Origin: Thermotogae bacterium
GTDB lineage: Bacteria > Thermotogota > Thermotogae > Petrotogales > Petrotogaceae
Length of the DNA: 64,000 nt
Assembly (NCBI GenBank): GCA_024233675.1
Contig: JACKPH010000005.1
Coordinates: 37,352 to 101,351, forward strand
Direction: 5' to 3'
Shown here in pieces: positions 10,301-16,645 of the stretch (position 1 is the first letter of the stretch; each line of letters opens with the position of its first letter). The notes beneath the pieces were generated by a model. It worked only from the letters and a program-made list of their open reading frames with translations. It searched no databases and had not been told where the DNA came from. Both the position numbers and the translations under genes were made by a program.

Positions 10301-10868
10301 AGTAAAATCCGAATTTGATGAAAAAAATACGGAAAAAGATGATATACTGTTATCGATAAATTCACTTAAAGAAACTATAAGAGAACTTGATGATACAGCG
10401 GAGGAAAAATTTACGGAATTTTTTACACTTTTAAATAACTCTTTTAAAGAATATATAACAGCACTTTTCGCAAACGGTTACGGAGAACTCAGGCTTGAAG
10501 GAGAAGGAAAAAATTTTGAAAAAGGTATAGTACTTTCCGTAAAAAAATCAGGAAGAAATTTTCAGAAACTTTCACTTTTTTCCGGAGGGGAAAAAGCTCT
10601 TATAGCTACTGCTTTTCTTTTCGCACTAATGGATCTCAATCCGAGCCCTTTTTATATACTTGATGAAATAGATGCTCCGCTTGATGATATAAATGCAGGA
10701 AAAATAGCCAGACTTATAAAATCAAATGCCGATAAATCACAGTTTCTTGTAATAACCCACAATAAACTCATGATGGAAATAGGCGAAACATTTTACGGCA
10801 TTACAATGAAAAAAGGTATAACTTACGTTGTTCCGGTTGATTTTAAGGAACTTGAAGTTACTGAATAA
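7335..10868 (+). CDS. smc: Chromosome segregation ATPase SMC
   Basis: Full-length SMC (1177 residues), the condensin-type ATPase that compacts and resolves chromosomes. The Walker A motif GPNGSGKS is at 31-38, followed by NIVDAIRWLLGEQ. Two long Lys/Glu-rich coiled coils flank a hinge near residues 500-660 that contains the Gly-rich GSGTITGGK. The C-terminal head has the ABC signature LFSGGEKAL and Walker B FYILDEIDAPLDD. The start is ATG 7335; a GTG at 7323 is in frame, but the GGTGGA ribosome binding site at 7322-7327 overlaps it. The kleisin partners (scpA, scpB) are not in this window. Confidence 0.97.
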   Translation: MRLKSLEIEGFKSFAKKTSFNFNTSLIAIVGPNGSGKSNIVDAIRWLLGEQSSKQIRITEKDDVIFAGTESSGPSSFASVTLNITDDYGNDISLSKTVEKNNSNKYMINGKSASLKDFYSVFNNRGVGKQFYSIISQGQVSEIVKSSPENLRDIVLDSADIGDYLSKKKNSLEMLSKSEENLERLKDVLYMMDKNIKSLSNRASRAKKHLELKNELTELSKKYFGAKKIKLIDTIESIRKETEELENIKKFYLSQSFDLEREYRSLKNDIEDAEKELGEKNQLIENYNNRLKSIEEERSKINSEINEINSKIISTDWEINSSEENLKKLSNRLGEVKDLESKYKKDSEDTQKIFDDLTEKKNLIEEKISEQLKILTDTEQEIKDREKNLKYNTSEKLDSVSKINSLSERLDFLKSEHENLKNDIISVNKKIEEIEEKLTEKNNEELSLRKKITDLTEKFGEIKAEYDIVIKELENLNSEKLSSERKINMFETEISGYAGYSETIKYFFSNYKEDKNVIDVVANLINTDEQFEEAISSAVGYKLQNIVVKNSSKVSEYIHNIKKNVYGKITFLPLDLMKTKISIKNQILSEPGCIDYLINIAQFDDQYRTVMEYVFSNILLVDVIENGIALIRKGYNGTLVTLTGEILSGSGTITGGKNKKDYNSEILKRKRDLETEKEILNEINENIKFYMKEYTAKKNKLEKLKTSIEEEKENLSALLMEKNIHNSSYKNLINEKAKKETSLKDLGERLENYSKEIKNLNLKLSQLQQSIDTDSELLVILREKYEKFTFENSSEKENLNLLNSSLSEKKVELNYTKEKYNNFHREKMDLLESNEKEQFRLSKLKTSFSSLKETIDEKRKILSDFETEYKNTTYEIDNVFKMLKNSRSGKMEKAEKLEELEKKRTKTRGEISDINSKIQGNSFKTENLNHEINFLTERAKTFDVLQEEFILEKTEDSEIERYEIRIEDIEKNLKNLGSVDLTVIEEYDKVKSEFDEKNTEKDDILLSINSLKETIRELDDTAEEKFTEFFTLLNNSFKEYITALFANGYGELRLEGEGKNFEKGIVLSVKKSGRNFQKLSLFSGGEKALIATAFLFALMDLNPSPFYILDEIDAPLDDINAGKIARLIKSNADKSQFLVITHNKLMMEIGETFYGITMKKGITYVVPVDFKELEVTE

Positions 10869-10956
10869 ATCTTTTATCTTTAATACTATTGTAGTATAAT
10901 TTATCAGTATAATATTAATAATTTCTGAAAAAATTAACATAAAAAGGAGGTATAAT

Positions 10957-11706
10957 ATGGGTTTTATATATTCTTCATATGTAAAAATAGCCAATAAAGA
11001 TATGGAGGAAAAAATTAACTCTTTATTATCCGAAAACGGCATTGAAATCGAACACGATGATATCTTTAATTCAGATTTTGCAATTGTTGATCAGCAGCTT
11101 AGTTTTTCATTTCCGCATGTTGTTGTAACTAATTCTGTTTCTGATTTAAATACTGCAAATATGCTGAAAAATGAAACTATTGATTTTGTTCTTCCGGACT
11201 TTGATGATAACTTAATACAGACAAAAATACAGAATTCAATTTATTTTGTAAATGCAAGAGGAAGCAGAGGCGCATTTAAACAGAGACTCATAAAAGAACT
11301 TGAAAAAATACAGAGAAGCAGCGGTTCTTTTTCTATAGCAATGATTTCAATAATGAATTTTTACGAACATGAAAAATATCTTTCAAATCTTTCAATTGAT
11401 GATTTATCAAAAGAAACTTACAAAATGATAAAAATGGCAATAAGAAAATCTGATGAAATAATGAAAATATCAAGAAAAGAATTCGGAATACTTCTTCCGT
11501 ACACAGAATTAAGAAATGCTGAAATAGCATGTGAAAGAATTAAAAGAAGAGCCGTAAAAATTGAATCTTCTTCAAGAGAAGTTAAACTTGCTTTTGGTAT
11601 AACAGAAGTTGTTAATCCCAACGAAGATATACAGATAATACTTGAAAGACTTAAAAAAGCTCTGTATATGTCTGAGGGAAATAACGGCGAAATATCTTAT
11701 ATGTAG
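10957..11706 (+). CDS. Degenerate GGDEF-domain protein
   Basis: 249 residues. The N-terminal 100 residues look like a short alpha/beta, receiver-like unit without clear phosphoacceptor chemistry. Residues about 105-245 follow the GGDEF (diguanylate cyclase) fold: FKQRLIKELEKIQ, then FSIAMISIMNF (the usual LxxxDxDxFK strand without its metal Asp), and RKSDEIMKISRKEFGILLP. In that last segment the GGDEF loop is replaced by SRKEF (172-176). The catalytic Gly-Gly and the Mg-binding acid are missing, so cyclase activity is unlikely; a GTP- or protein-binding role is possible. A strong AAAGGAGG precedes ATG 10957. The gene follows smc after an 88-base gap and leads a four-gene run. Confidence 0.6.
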   Translation: MGFIYSSYVKIANKDMEEKINSLLSENGIEIEHDDIFNSDFAIVDQQLSFSFPHVVVTNSVSDLNTANMLKNETIDFVLPDFDDNLIQTKIQNSIYFVNARGSRGAFKQRLIKELEKIQRSSGSFSIAMISIMNFYEHEKYLSNLSIDDLSKETYKMIKMAIRKSDEIMKISRKEFGILLPYTELRNAEIACERIKRRAVKIESSSREVKLAFGITEVVNPNEDIQIILERLKKALYMSEGNNGEISYM

Positions 11707-11714
11707 GTGATAAT

Positions 11715-12329
11715 GTGTTTGCTTTAAATTTATTTTTATCTCATTTTATTTCAGACTATGCATTTTCAAATGTTTACTCGGAAAAATTTCTTTCAAGGGA
11801 AAATTATTATAAACATTTAATATGGGTAGTACTTGTTTTTCTCGGAATATCATATGATTTTGTACTGAGCGGAACTTTTATTCTCATATTACTGGGAATA
11901 GGTCTGCACGTATTATCTGATTTTTACAGAATGAAAAAAGGTTCAACTTTCATTTCTGAAACTGTTGTAATGGCTGTATTTTTTATAATATCATTACTAT
12001 CAAAAAATTTATTTTCCGGTTCATATATAACAGGATATTTTCAGTTTTATCTTGTAGGGATGATACTTGCAACAAGTTTTCTGAGTTATATATTCAGATT
12101 TTTAAACATTATTCCCAGAGAAAGAAAAGATACAACAGGTGCTACAGAAAGACTTGTTATCTATATATTTGCAACTGTTTCACCTTTAAAAATACAACTG
12201 ACACTTATAGCAGTAGCATTAGGATTTGCCTATAAATTTTTTATTGAAAAAAACAGGTCGAAAGAATTATTTTTATCTCCCGTACTCGGTATTGCAATAT
12301 CCTTTCTATGGAATCTTATAATAATATAG
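11715..12329 (+). CDS. DUF3307-like integral membrane protein
   Basis: 204-residue polytopic membrane protein with about six hydrophobic segments. The N-terminal pattern SHFISDYAFSN...SEKF...YYKHLIWV, with a later LHVLSDF, resembles the His/Asp arrangement of DUF3307 family proteins (H-x-x-x-D and H-x-x-x-D in membrane helices). The function of that family is not established. The GTG at 11715 follows TAGGTGA; the preceding gene stops nine bases upstream and the next gene begins eight bases downstream, so it is part of the same operon. The domain call is by pattern only. Confidence 0.5.
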   Translation: MFALNLFLSHFISDYAFSNVYSEKFLSRENYYKHLIWVVLVFLGISYDFVLSGTFILILLGIGLHVLSDFYRMKKGSTFISETVVMAVFFIISLLSKNLFSGSYITGYFQFYLVGMILATSFLSYIFRFLNIIPRERKDTTGATERLVIYIFATVSPLKIQLTLIAVALGFAYKFFIEKNRSKELFLSPVLGIAISFLWNLIII

Positions 12330-12336
12330 GTGCTTT

Positions 12337-13269
12337 ATGGACAGAGAAAGAGATGTTTATTACTGGCAGGAAAGAAGCGATATAGATATTCTCGGATATG
12401 AATGGAAAGAACATATTATATTCAAAATAATAGATAAAGAAGGATTCTCCGGAATCGGTGCGGCAACGCCTGATGAATTATACGGAGAAACTTTTAAAAC
12501 ATCTATGGCAATAGTTGAATCTCTGAGAAGGCTTACCGAAAAATTTTATAATTTATCTTTTCTTGAGGATTTCGATGATTTAATGGAAAAAACGGTAAAA
12601 AAAGATATGGCGGCAAAATGTGCTGTTTCCCTTGCCGTATGTGATTATATGACTGGAAAAAAAGGGCTTGATATAACTGATATACTTTTCCCCACAAGAA
12701 AAATAAAACAGTATTCTTTCAAAAAAATAATAGTAAAAAAAGAAACGGATTTATCAAAATATAATTTAAAAAATGAAAAAATTAAATTTGAAATTTTTGA
12801 AGAAGAAGATATTGATTTTATAACTGATTTTATAAATAAATTTGAATCAGACTGTAAGATAATAGATTTTCGTGCTTCCTTCGATACATTTGATGTAAAA
12901 CATATATTAAAAAAATGTGATAAAAACAATATATTTGCAATAGAGCAGCCTTCAAAAAGAGGTCATGAAAAAAATTCCGAAATATTTAAAAATTCATACA
13001 ATATATACTGGGATGAATCAGTTGAAAACACCGAAGATATCATAAGACTTTCAAAACTGTCTTCAGGATACATAACAGATATAACGAAATTCGGAGGAAT
13101 TCTGGGAATTTATAAAGCATTTACCTTAATTCAGTCCTACGGAAAAGACAGCATTATTTCAACAAGAATAGAACATCCCGAAAACATAAAATGGACAAAA
13201 AAAATATCAAGATCTTTTGGTATAACTGATACAGATATAGAAAAATATATACTGAAGACTTCAAAATAA
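12337..13269 (+). CDS. Enolase-superfamily protein, dipeptide epimerase-like, lacking part of the catalytic set
   Basis: 310-residue protein with the two-domain enolase-superfamily layout (capping domain about 1-120, then a barrel). Metal ligands can be aligned: D177 (DFRASFD), E203 (IEQP) and D226 (WDES), with the later K251 of the TKFGG motif. The first catalytic motif, normally K-x-K on barrel strand 2, reads K150-F-E152, so one of the two acid/base lysines is replaced by Glu. The protein is also about 30 residues shorter than typical dipeptide epimerases or muconate-type lactonizing enzymes. Family membership is well supported; the reaction is not. It sits between a DUF3307-like gene and the AlaX-like gene. 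Confidence 0.65.
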   Translation: MDRERDVYYWQERSDIDILGYEWKEHIIFKIIDKEGFSGIGAATPDELYGETFKTSMAIVESLRRLTEKFYNLSFLEDFDDLMEKTVKKDMAAKCAVSLAVCDYMTGKKGLDITDILFPTRKIKQYSFKKIIVKKETDLSKYNLKNEKIKFEIFEEEDIDFITDFINKFESDCKIIDFRASFDTFDVKHILKKCDKNNIFAIEQPSKRGHEKNSEIFKNSYNIYWDESVENTEDIIRLSKLSSGYITDITKFGGILGIYKAFTLIQSYGKDSIISTRIEHPENIKWTKKISRSFGITDTDIEKYILKTSK

Positions 13270-13282
13270 AGGAGAGATTATT

Positions 13283-14374
13283 TTGAAAGTAAAAATAAAA
13301 TCTGTTAATAAAAAAAATGACTATTACATAACAGAAATATATACAGAATCTTTTTACCCGGACGGAAAAGGCGGACAGCTCGGTGACAGAGGTTTTATAG
13401 GAAACTCTGAAATAAAAGAAGTTATTTCAGCTGATAAACTAATTCTTTCCGCTGAACTGGAAACAGATAAAGAATACGATTTTAATGAAGATACAGAAAG
13501 AAAAGAAGATATATCCGTACAGCACACGGCACAGCATGTCCTTTCGGCAGTACTTAACGACAGATATAATGCATATACCGAAAGTTTCAGAATGTCAGAA
13601 AATTATTCAACCATAGATATTAACAAAGAAGTTACCGATGAAGAATTAAAAAATACAGAAAAAATAATTTTTGAATTAATACAAAAAAATATACCTGTAA
13701 ATGAATTGACTGCCGAAAAAGAAGAAGCTGTAAAATTACATCTGAGAAAACCTATAAGTGACAAAGTAACAGGTAAAGTACGTATAATAGAAATACCGGG
13801 AATTGATATAAGTGCATGCGGAGGCTATCATGTAAAAAATATATCTCAGCTCAGTATTGTAAAAACAATAAAAAAAGAACGTGTCAAAGGCGGACTCACA
13901 AGAATATATTTTCTTGCCGGAAAAAGAGCACTTGATGATTATGATAAAAAAACACATGTATTTTCACAGCTTTCATTACTTCTATCATGTCCCACTGAAG
14001 AAATATATGAAAAATCAGCAGAGCTTAATGAAAAATTTATCGCTATTAAAAATGAAAATAAAAAGCTTACAGAAAATATATGTTATCTTATAGGAAAAAA
14101 TCCGGATGAATATATAAAAGAAAAAAATATATTATTTTATCCTGAAGATGATGATGTAGCAAAAAATTTATTCAGATTTACCGATCTGAATAAATATATT
14201 CTGATAACTTTCTCAGGAGGAAGCTACAGTATTTTTTCAGAAAAATATGATCTTACCGGAATTCTTAATAAACTGAAATCGGAATACTCTGTTAAAGGCG
14301 GAGGAAACAAATCAAGAATAAATATAAAAGGTGAAATAACTCCGGAAATTCTTTTTGAAGCTATAAAAAAATAA
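13283..14374 (+). CDS. AlaX-type alanyl-tRNA editing protein
   Basis: 363-residue free-standing relative of the alanyl-tRNA synthetase editing domain, which hydrolyses Ser- or Gly-mischarged tRNA-Ala. The zinc site is complete: H81 and H85 in HTAQHVLS, and C179 and H183 in ACGGYH. The N-terminal segment FYPDGKGGQLGDRG matches the AlaRS-like small domain, and a C-terminal extension of about 130 residues resembles the AlaRS C-Ala/DHHA1 region (KGGGNKSRINIKG). This makes it a long AlaX form. The TTG at 13283 follows GGAGAG. The stop codon lies inside a palindromic terminator shared with the convergent gene. Confidence 0.85.
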   Translation: MKVKIKSVNKKNDYYITEIYTESFYPDGKGGQLGDRGFIGNSEIKEVISADKLILSAELETDKEYDFNEDTERKEDISVQHTAQHVLSAVLNDRYNAYTESFRMSENYSTIDINKEVTDEELKNTEKIIFELIQKNIPVNELTAEKEEAVKLHLRKPISDKVTGKVRIIEIPGIDISACGGYHVKNISQLSIVKTIKKERVKGGLTRIYFLAGKRALDDYDKKTHVFSQLSLLLSCPTEEIYEKSAELNEKFIAIKNENKKLTENICYLIGKNPDEYIKEKNILFYPEDDDVAKNLFRFTDLNKYILITFSGGSYSIFSEKYDLTGILNKLKSEYSVKGGGNKSRINIKGEITPEILFEAIKK

Positions 14375-14390
14375 CCCTTAAGGGTTATTT
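14372..14390. terminator. Bidirectional intrinsic terminator between convergent genes
   Basis: Perfect palindrome taacccttaagggtta (14372-14387) followed by a T-run on the + strand and preceded by an A-run, so it can end transcription from both the AlaX gene (+) and the following minus-strand gene. The + gene's stop codon is its first three bases and the minus gene's stop codon lies within it. Confidence 0.85.
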
Positions 14391-14770
14391 TTTATAATTT
14401 CAAACAAATTGCCGTTTATATCAACAGAACTTTTATTATTATTAATTACTCCGTCATATATTTCCTGATAATTATCCAAAAGATCAAGATTGATAAATAT
14501 ACTGTCTTTAGCAAAAGAGCTTACTGCTCTGTAATAACTCTGATAATCATTCTTATCATCTCTGTTAAGGAATATTTTCAGATTATTTTTATTTTTTATA
14601 CTATCATAAACATATAAAGTTTCATTGCTAACAACTAAAGAAACATCAATATTTCTTTCCATGAAAAATTCTGTTATTTCTTTAATTTTTTCTCCGTTAA
14701 TAAAATTTTTTATATACTTTTCAGTTTCCCCCACAAAACTAAACATAAAAACTATAATATTTCTGATCAT
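14378..14770 (-). CDS. Hypothetical protein, distantly nucleotidyltransferase-like
   Basis: 130-residue protein of unknown function. It is alpha/beta in character, with alternating hydrophobic strands (IRNIIVFMF, DVSLVVSN, LKIFLNRDD, DSIFINLDLL). The order NGEKIKEI - VSLVVSN - SSFAKDSIFINLDLLD loosely recalls small NTP-transferase (MobA-like) proteins, but the glycine-rich nucleotide loop is missing, so any resemblance is weak. A ribosome binding site (GGGGAGG, minus strand) precedes the ATG at 14770. It is a single-gene unit, convergent with the AlaX gene. Confidence 0.55.
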   Translation of the reverse strand: MIRNIIVFMFSFVGETEKYIKNFINGEKIKEITEFFMERNIDVSLVVSNETLYVYDSIKNKNNLKIFLNRDDKNDYQSYYRAVSSFAKDSIFINLDLLDNYQEIYDGVINNNKSSVDINGNLFEIIKNNP

Positions 14771-14830
14771 AAAAATACCTCCCCTATATATATTTTAACT
14801 TTAAAGCAAAATTATTAATATTCAATTAAT

Positions 14831-14859
14831 ATTATAGCATAAATTTAATATTTTTTCAG
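14831..14859 (-). promoter_or_regulatory. Candidate promoter for the minus-strand hypothetical gene
   Basis: On the minus strand, CTGAAA (14859-14854) is followed after 17 bases by TATAAT (14836-14831), about 60 bases before the start codon at 14770. The -10 is perfect and the -35 matches four of six consensus bases. In this AT-rich sequence chance matches are frequent. Confidence 0.4.
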
Positions 14860-14870
14860 TTATACAATTA

Positions 14871-14890
14871 TTTTTTTACCGGTAAAAAAA
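14871..14890. repeat. 20-bp perfect palindrome in a divergent intergenic region
   Basis: TTTTTTTACCGGTAAAAAAA is a perfect inverted repeat with no loop. It lies between the minus-strand hypothetical gene and the purine riboswitch of the + strand. It could be an operator or a weak bidirectional terminator; nothing else in the window repeats it. The rest of 14771-15003 is AT-rich and holds no gene I can support. Confidence 0.5.
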
Positions 14891-15003
14891 TTTTTTCAAA
14901 GTACTTTTTATAAATTAATTTTTATGTTACATACGTTTAATTTAAAATAATATATTTTTTTGTTAAAATACTTTTGTAATTAAAATTAAATAATAGTACT
15001 ATA

Positions 15004-15075
15004 CTTCCTGTATAATCTCAAAAATATGGTTTGAGAGTTTCTACCGGCAACCGTAAACTGCCTGGCTATGGGGAG
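15004..15075 (+). ncRNA. Purine riboswitch aptamer (predicted guanine/hypoxanthine type)
   Basis: The three-way junction can be folded by hand. P1 is 15004-15012 with 15067-15075 (nine pairs, three G-U). P2 is TCTCAAA/TTTGAGA around the loop AATATGG. J2/3 is GTTTCTACC. P3 is GGCA/TGCC around ACCGTAAAC with the canonical L3 CCGTAAA. L2 and L3 carry the conserved kissing-loop bases. The specificity base before UAUG (position 74 in xpt numbering) is C15066, which pairs with guanine or hypoxanthine rather than adenine. J3/1 reads UGG before that C instead of the usual GA, a one-base insertion plus an A-to-G change. It precedes a purine permease gene. Confidence 0.93.
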
Positions 15076-15090
15076 GGGGTTTTGTTTTTT

Positions 15091-15135
15091 ATAATCCTCT
15101 TCCTTAATATTTAAGGAAGAGGATTATTATTTTTA
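15091..15135 (+). terminator. Riboswitch-controlled intrinsic terminator
   Basis: A perfect 17-bp stem (15091-15107 with 15111-15127) and 3-base loop is followed by TTATTTTTA. Bases 15071-15078 (GGGAGGGG), which overlap the P1 3' strand and the bases just after it, can pair with 15096-15103 (CCTCTTCC) in the terminator's 5' arm. This gives a clear antiterminator. The layout predicts an OFF switch: bound purine stabilises P1, frees the terminator and stops transcription of the permease. Confidence 0.92.
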
Positions 15136-15157
15136 TAACATAAGGGAGGAGTATTCT

Positions 15158-16462
15158 GTGGAAAAGTTCTTCGGAATCAAAAAAGCCGGAAGTACCGTTA
15201 AAACCGAGATATACGGTGGTATTACAACTTTTTTGACATTAGCCTACATCATATTTGTTAATCCGGCAATACTGTCTGACGCAATAAAAGTAGACGGTGC
15301 TTACGGATCTTTAATGGTAGCAACAATTTTAGGTGCGGCCTCTGCAACTCTTATAATGGGTCTTCTTGCAAACTATCCTTTTGCACTTGCTCCGGGTATG
15401 GGACTTAATGCATATTTCACATATACCGTTGTAATAAAAATGGGTATAGACTGGAGAGTAGCTTTAGGTGCTGTTTTTGTTGAAGGACTTATCTTTGTTA
15501 TAATAACTCTTACAGGTATAAGAGGATTTATAGCAAATGCAATTCCGAGATCAATTAAAGTAGCAACAGGCGCAGGTATCGGATTATTTATAGCTTTTAT
15601 CGGATTAAAAGGTGCAAACATTGTAACTTCTGATCCTTCAACACTTCTGACTTTGGGAAATATAACTTCCCCGGAAGCTCTTACAGCTATTCTTGGTCTT
15701 CTGATAATATCAGTGCTTTATGTTCTTAAAATTCCGGGAAGCGTTCTTATCGGTATATTAAGTGCAACAATAATAGGTTGGTTCTTCGGAATAACAAAAT
15801 TTAACGGAATTGTAGGACCTATACCTGATATTTCACCTACATTTTTAAAATTAAAACTAACACCGTCAACATTTTTAGACCCTAATTTCTGGATTGTAGT
15901 AGTAACATTTTTCTTTGTTGATTTCTTTGATACAACAGGAACACTTATGGGAATCGCACAGTCTTCCGGAATGACAGATAAAGACGGAAATCTTCCGAGA
16001 TCAACAAAAGCTTATATGGCAGATGCAACAGGTACTGTAATAGGTTCTCTTTTCGGTACTTCAACAGTAACAACTTTTGTTGAAAGCGGCGCCGGTATAG
16101 CACAGGGTGCAAGAACAGGTCTTGCTTCAGTAGTAACTGCAGTTTTACTGTTATTAACATTGTTCTTTTCACCTCTTGCAGGAGCAATACCTACAGCAGC
16201 AACAGCTCCGGCACTTATATTTGTAGGATCATTAATGATAAAAAATCTTAAATTTATTGACTGGGACGATACAACAGAAGGTCTCCCGGCATTTATCACA
16301 CTTATAATGATGCCTCTTACATACTCAATAGCAACAGGTATCACACTCGGTATGATTGCTTTCCCTATAATAAAATTCTTCAGTGGAAAGAGAAAAGAAG
16401 TACACTGGCTCACATGGGTAATAGCTGTACTCTTCGTATTCTATCTTGTATTTCTTAAATAA
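15158..16462 (+). CDS. NCS2-family guanine/hypoxanthine permease (AzgA/PbuG type)
   Basis: 434-residue transporter with 12-14 membrane segments, importing guanine or hypoxanthine by proton symport. AzgA-branch features are visible: the N-terminal FFGIKKAGSTVKTEIYGGITTFLTLAYIIFVNP region, the TM3 segment ALAPGMGLNAYFTY with the conserved N, and FVDFFDTTGTLMG with GTSTVTTFVESGAGIAQGARTG in TM8-10. The GTG at 15158 follows GGAGGA. The gene is single and lies behind the purine riboswitch and terminator, so purine excess should switch it off. This context agrees with the predicted guanine specificity of the aptamer. Confidence 0.94.
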   Translation: MEKFFGIKKAGSTVKTEIYGGITTFLTLAYIIFVNPAILSDAIKVDGAYGSLMVATILGAASATLIMGLLANYPFALAPGMGLNAYFTYTVVIKMGIDWRVALGAVFVEGLIFVIITLTGIRGFIANAIPRSIKVATGAGIGLFIAFIGLKGANIVTSDPSTLLTLGNITSPEALTAILGLLIISVLYVLKIPGSVLIGILSATIIGWFFGITKFNGIVGPIPDISPTFLKLKLTPSTFLDPNFWIVVVTFFFVDFFDTTGTLMGIAQSSGMTDKDGNLPRSTKAYMADATGTVIGSLFGTSTVTTFVESGAGIAQGARTGLASVVTAVLLLLTLFFSPLAGAIPTAATAPALIFVGSLMIKNLKFIDWDDTTEGLPAFITLIMMPLTYSIATGITLGMIAFPIIKFFSGKRKEVHWLTWVIAVLFVFYLVFLK

Positions 16463-16474
16463 TTAATTAATCAG

Positions 16475-16510
16475 AACTCTGTTTATTCTTAAGAATAAAC
16501 AGAGTTTTTT
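16475..16510 (+). terminator. Intrinsic terminator after the purine permease gene
   Basis: Perfect 14-bp stem AACTCTGTTTATTC/GAATAAACAGAGTT around TTAA, followed by a T-run, 12 bases after the stop codon. Confidence 0.92.
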
Positions 16511-16645
16511 ATTATTATGCAAAAAACTCCTTTAAATCAAATTTATTTTCCGAAAATCATTAACTAAATAGTTAGCTAAAAAAACTAAAAAGTGCTAAAA
16601 TGAATATGACTGTTATAAATAATATCTAATAAAGGAGGAATTATT

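Noticed and set aside
10884..10898. Small hairpin ATACTA-TTG-TAGTAT after smc as a terminator
   Set aside because: Only six A/T-rich pairs and no clear T-run; too weak to call.
13736..14093. Short frames on both strands within the AlaX gene
   Set aside because: They lie inside a gene with a complete zinc site and match low-complexity antisense or shifted translations.
15945..16413. Minus-strand frames opposite the purine permease
   Set aside because: Hydrophobic sense codons give long antisense frames; no start signals.
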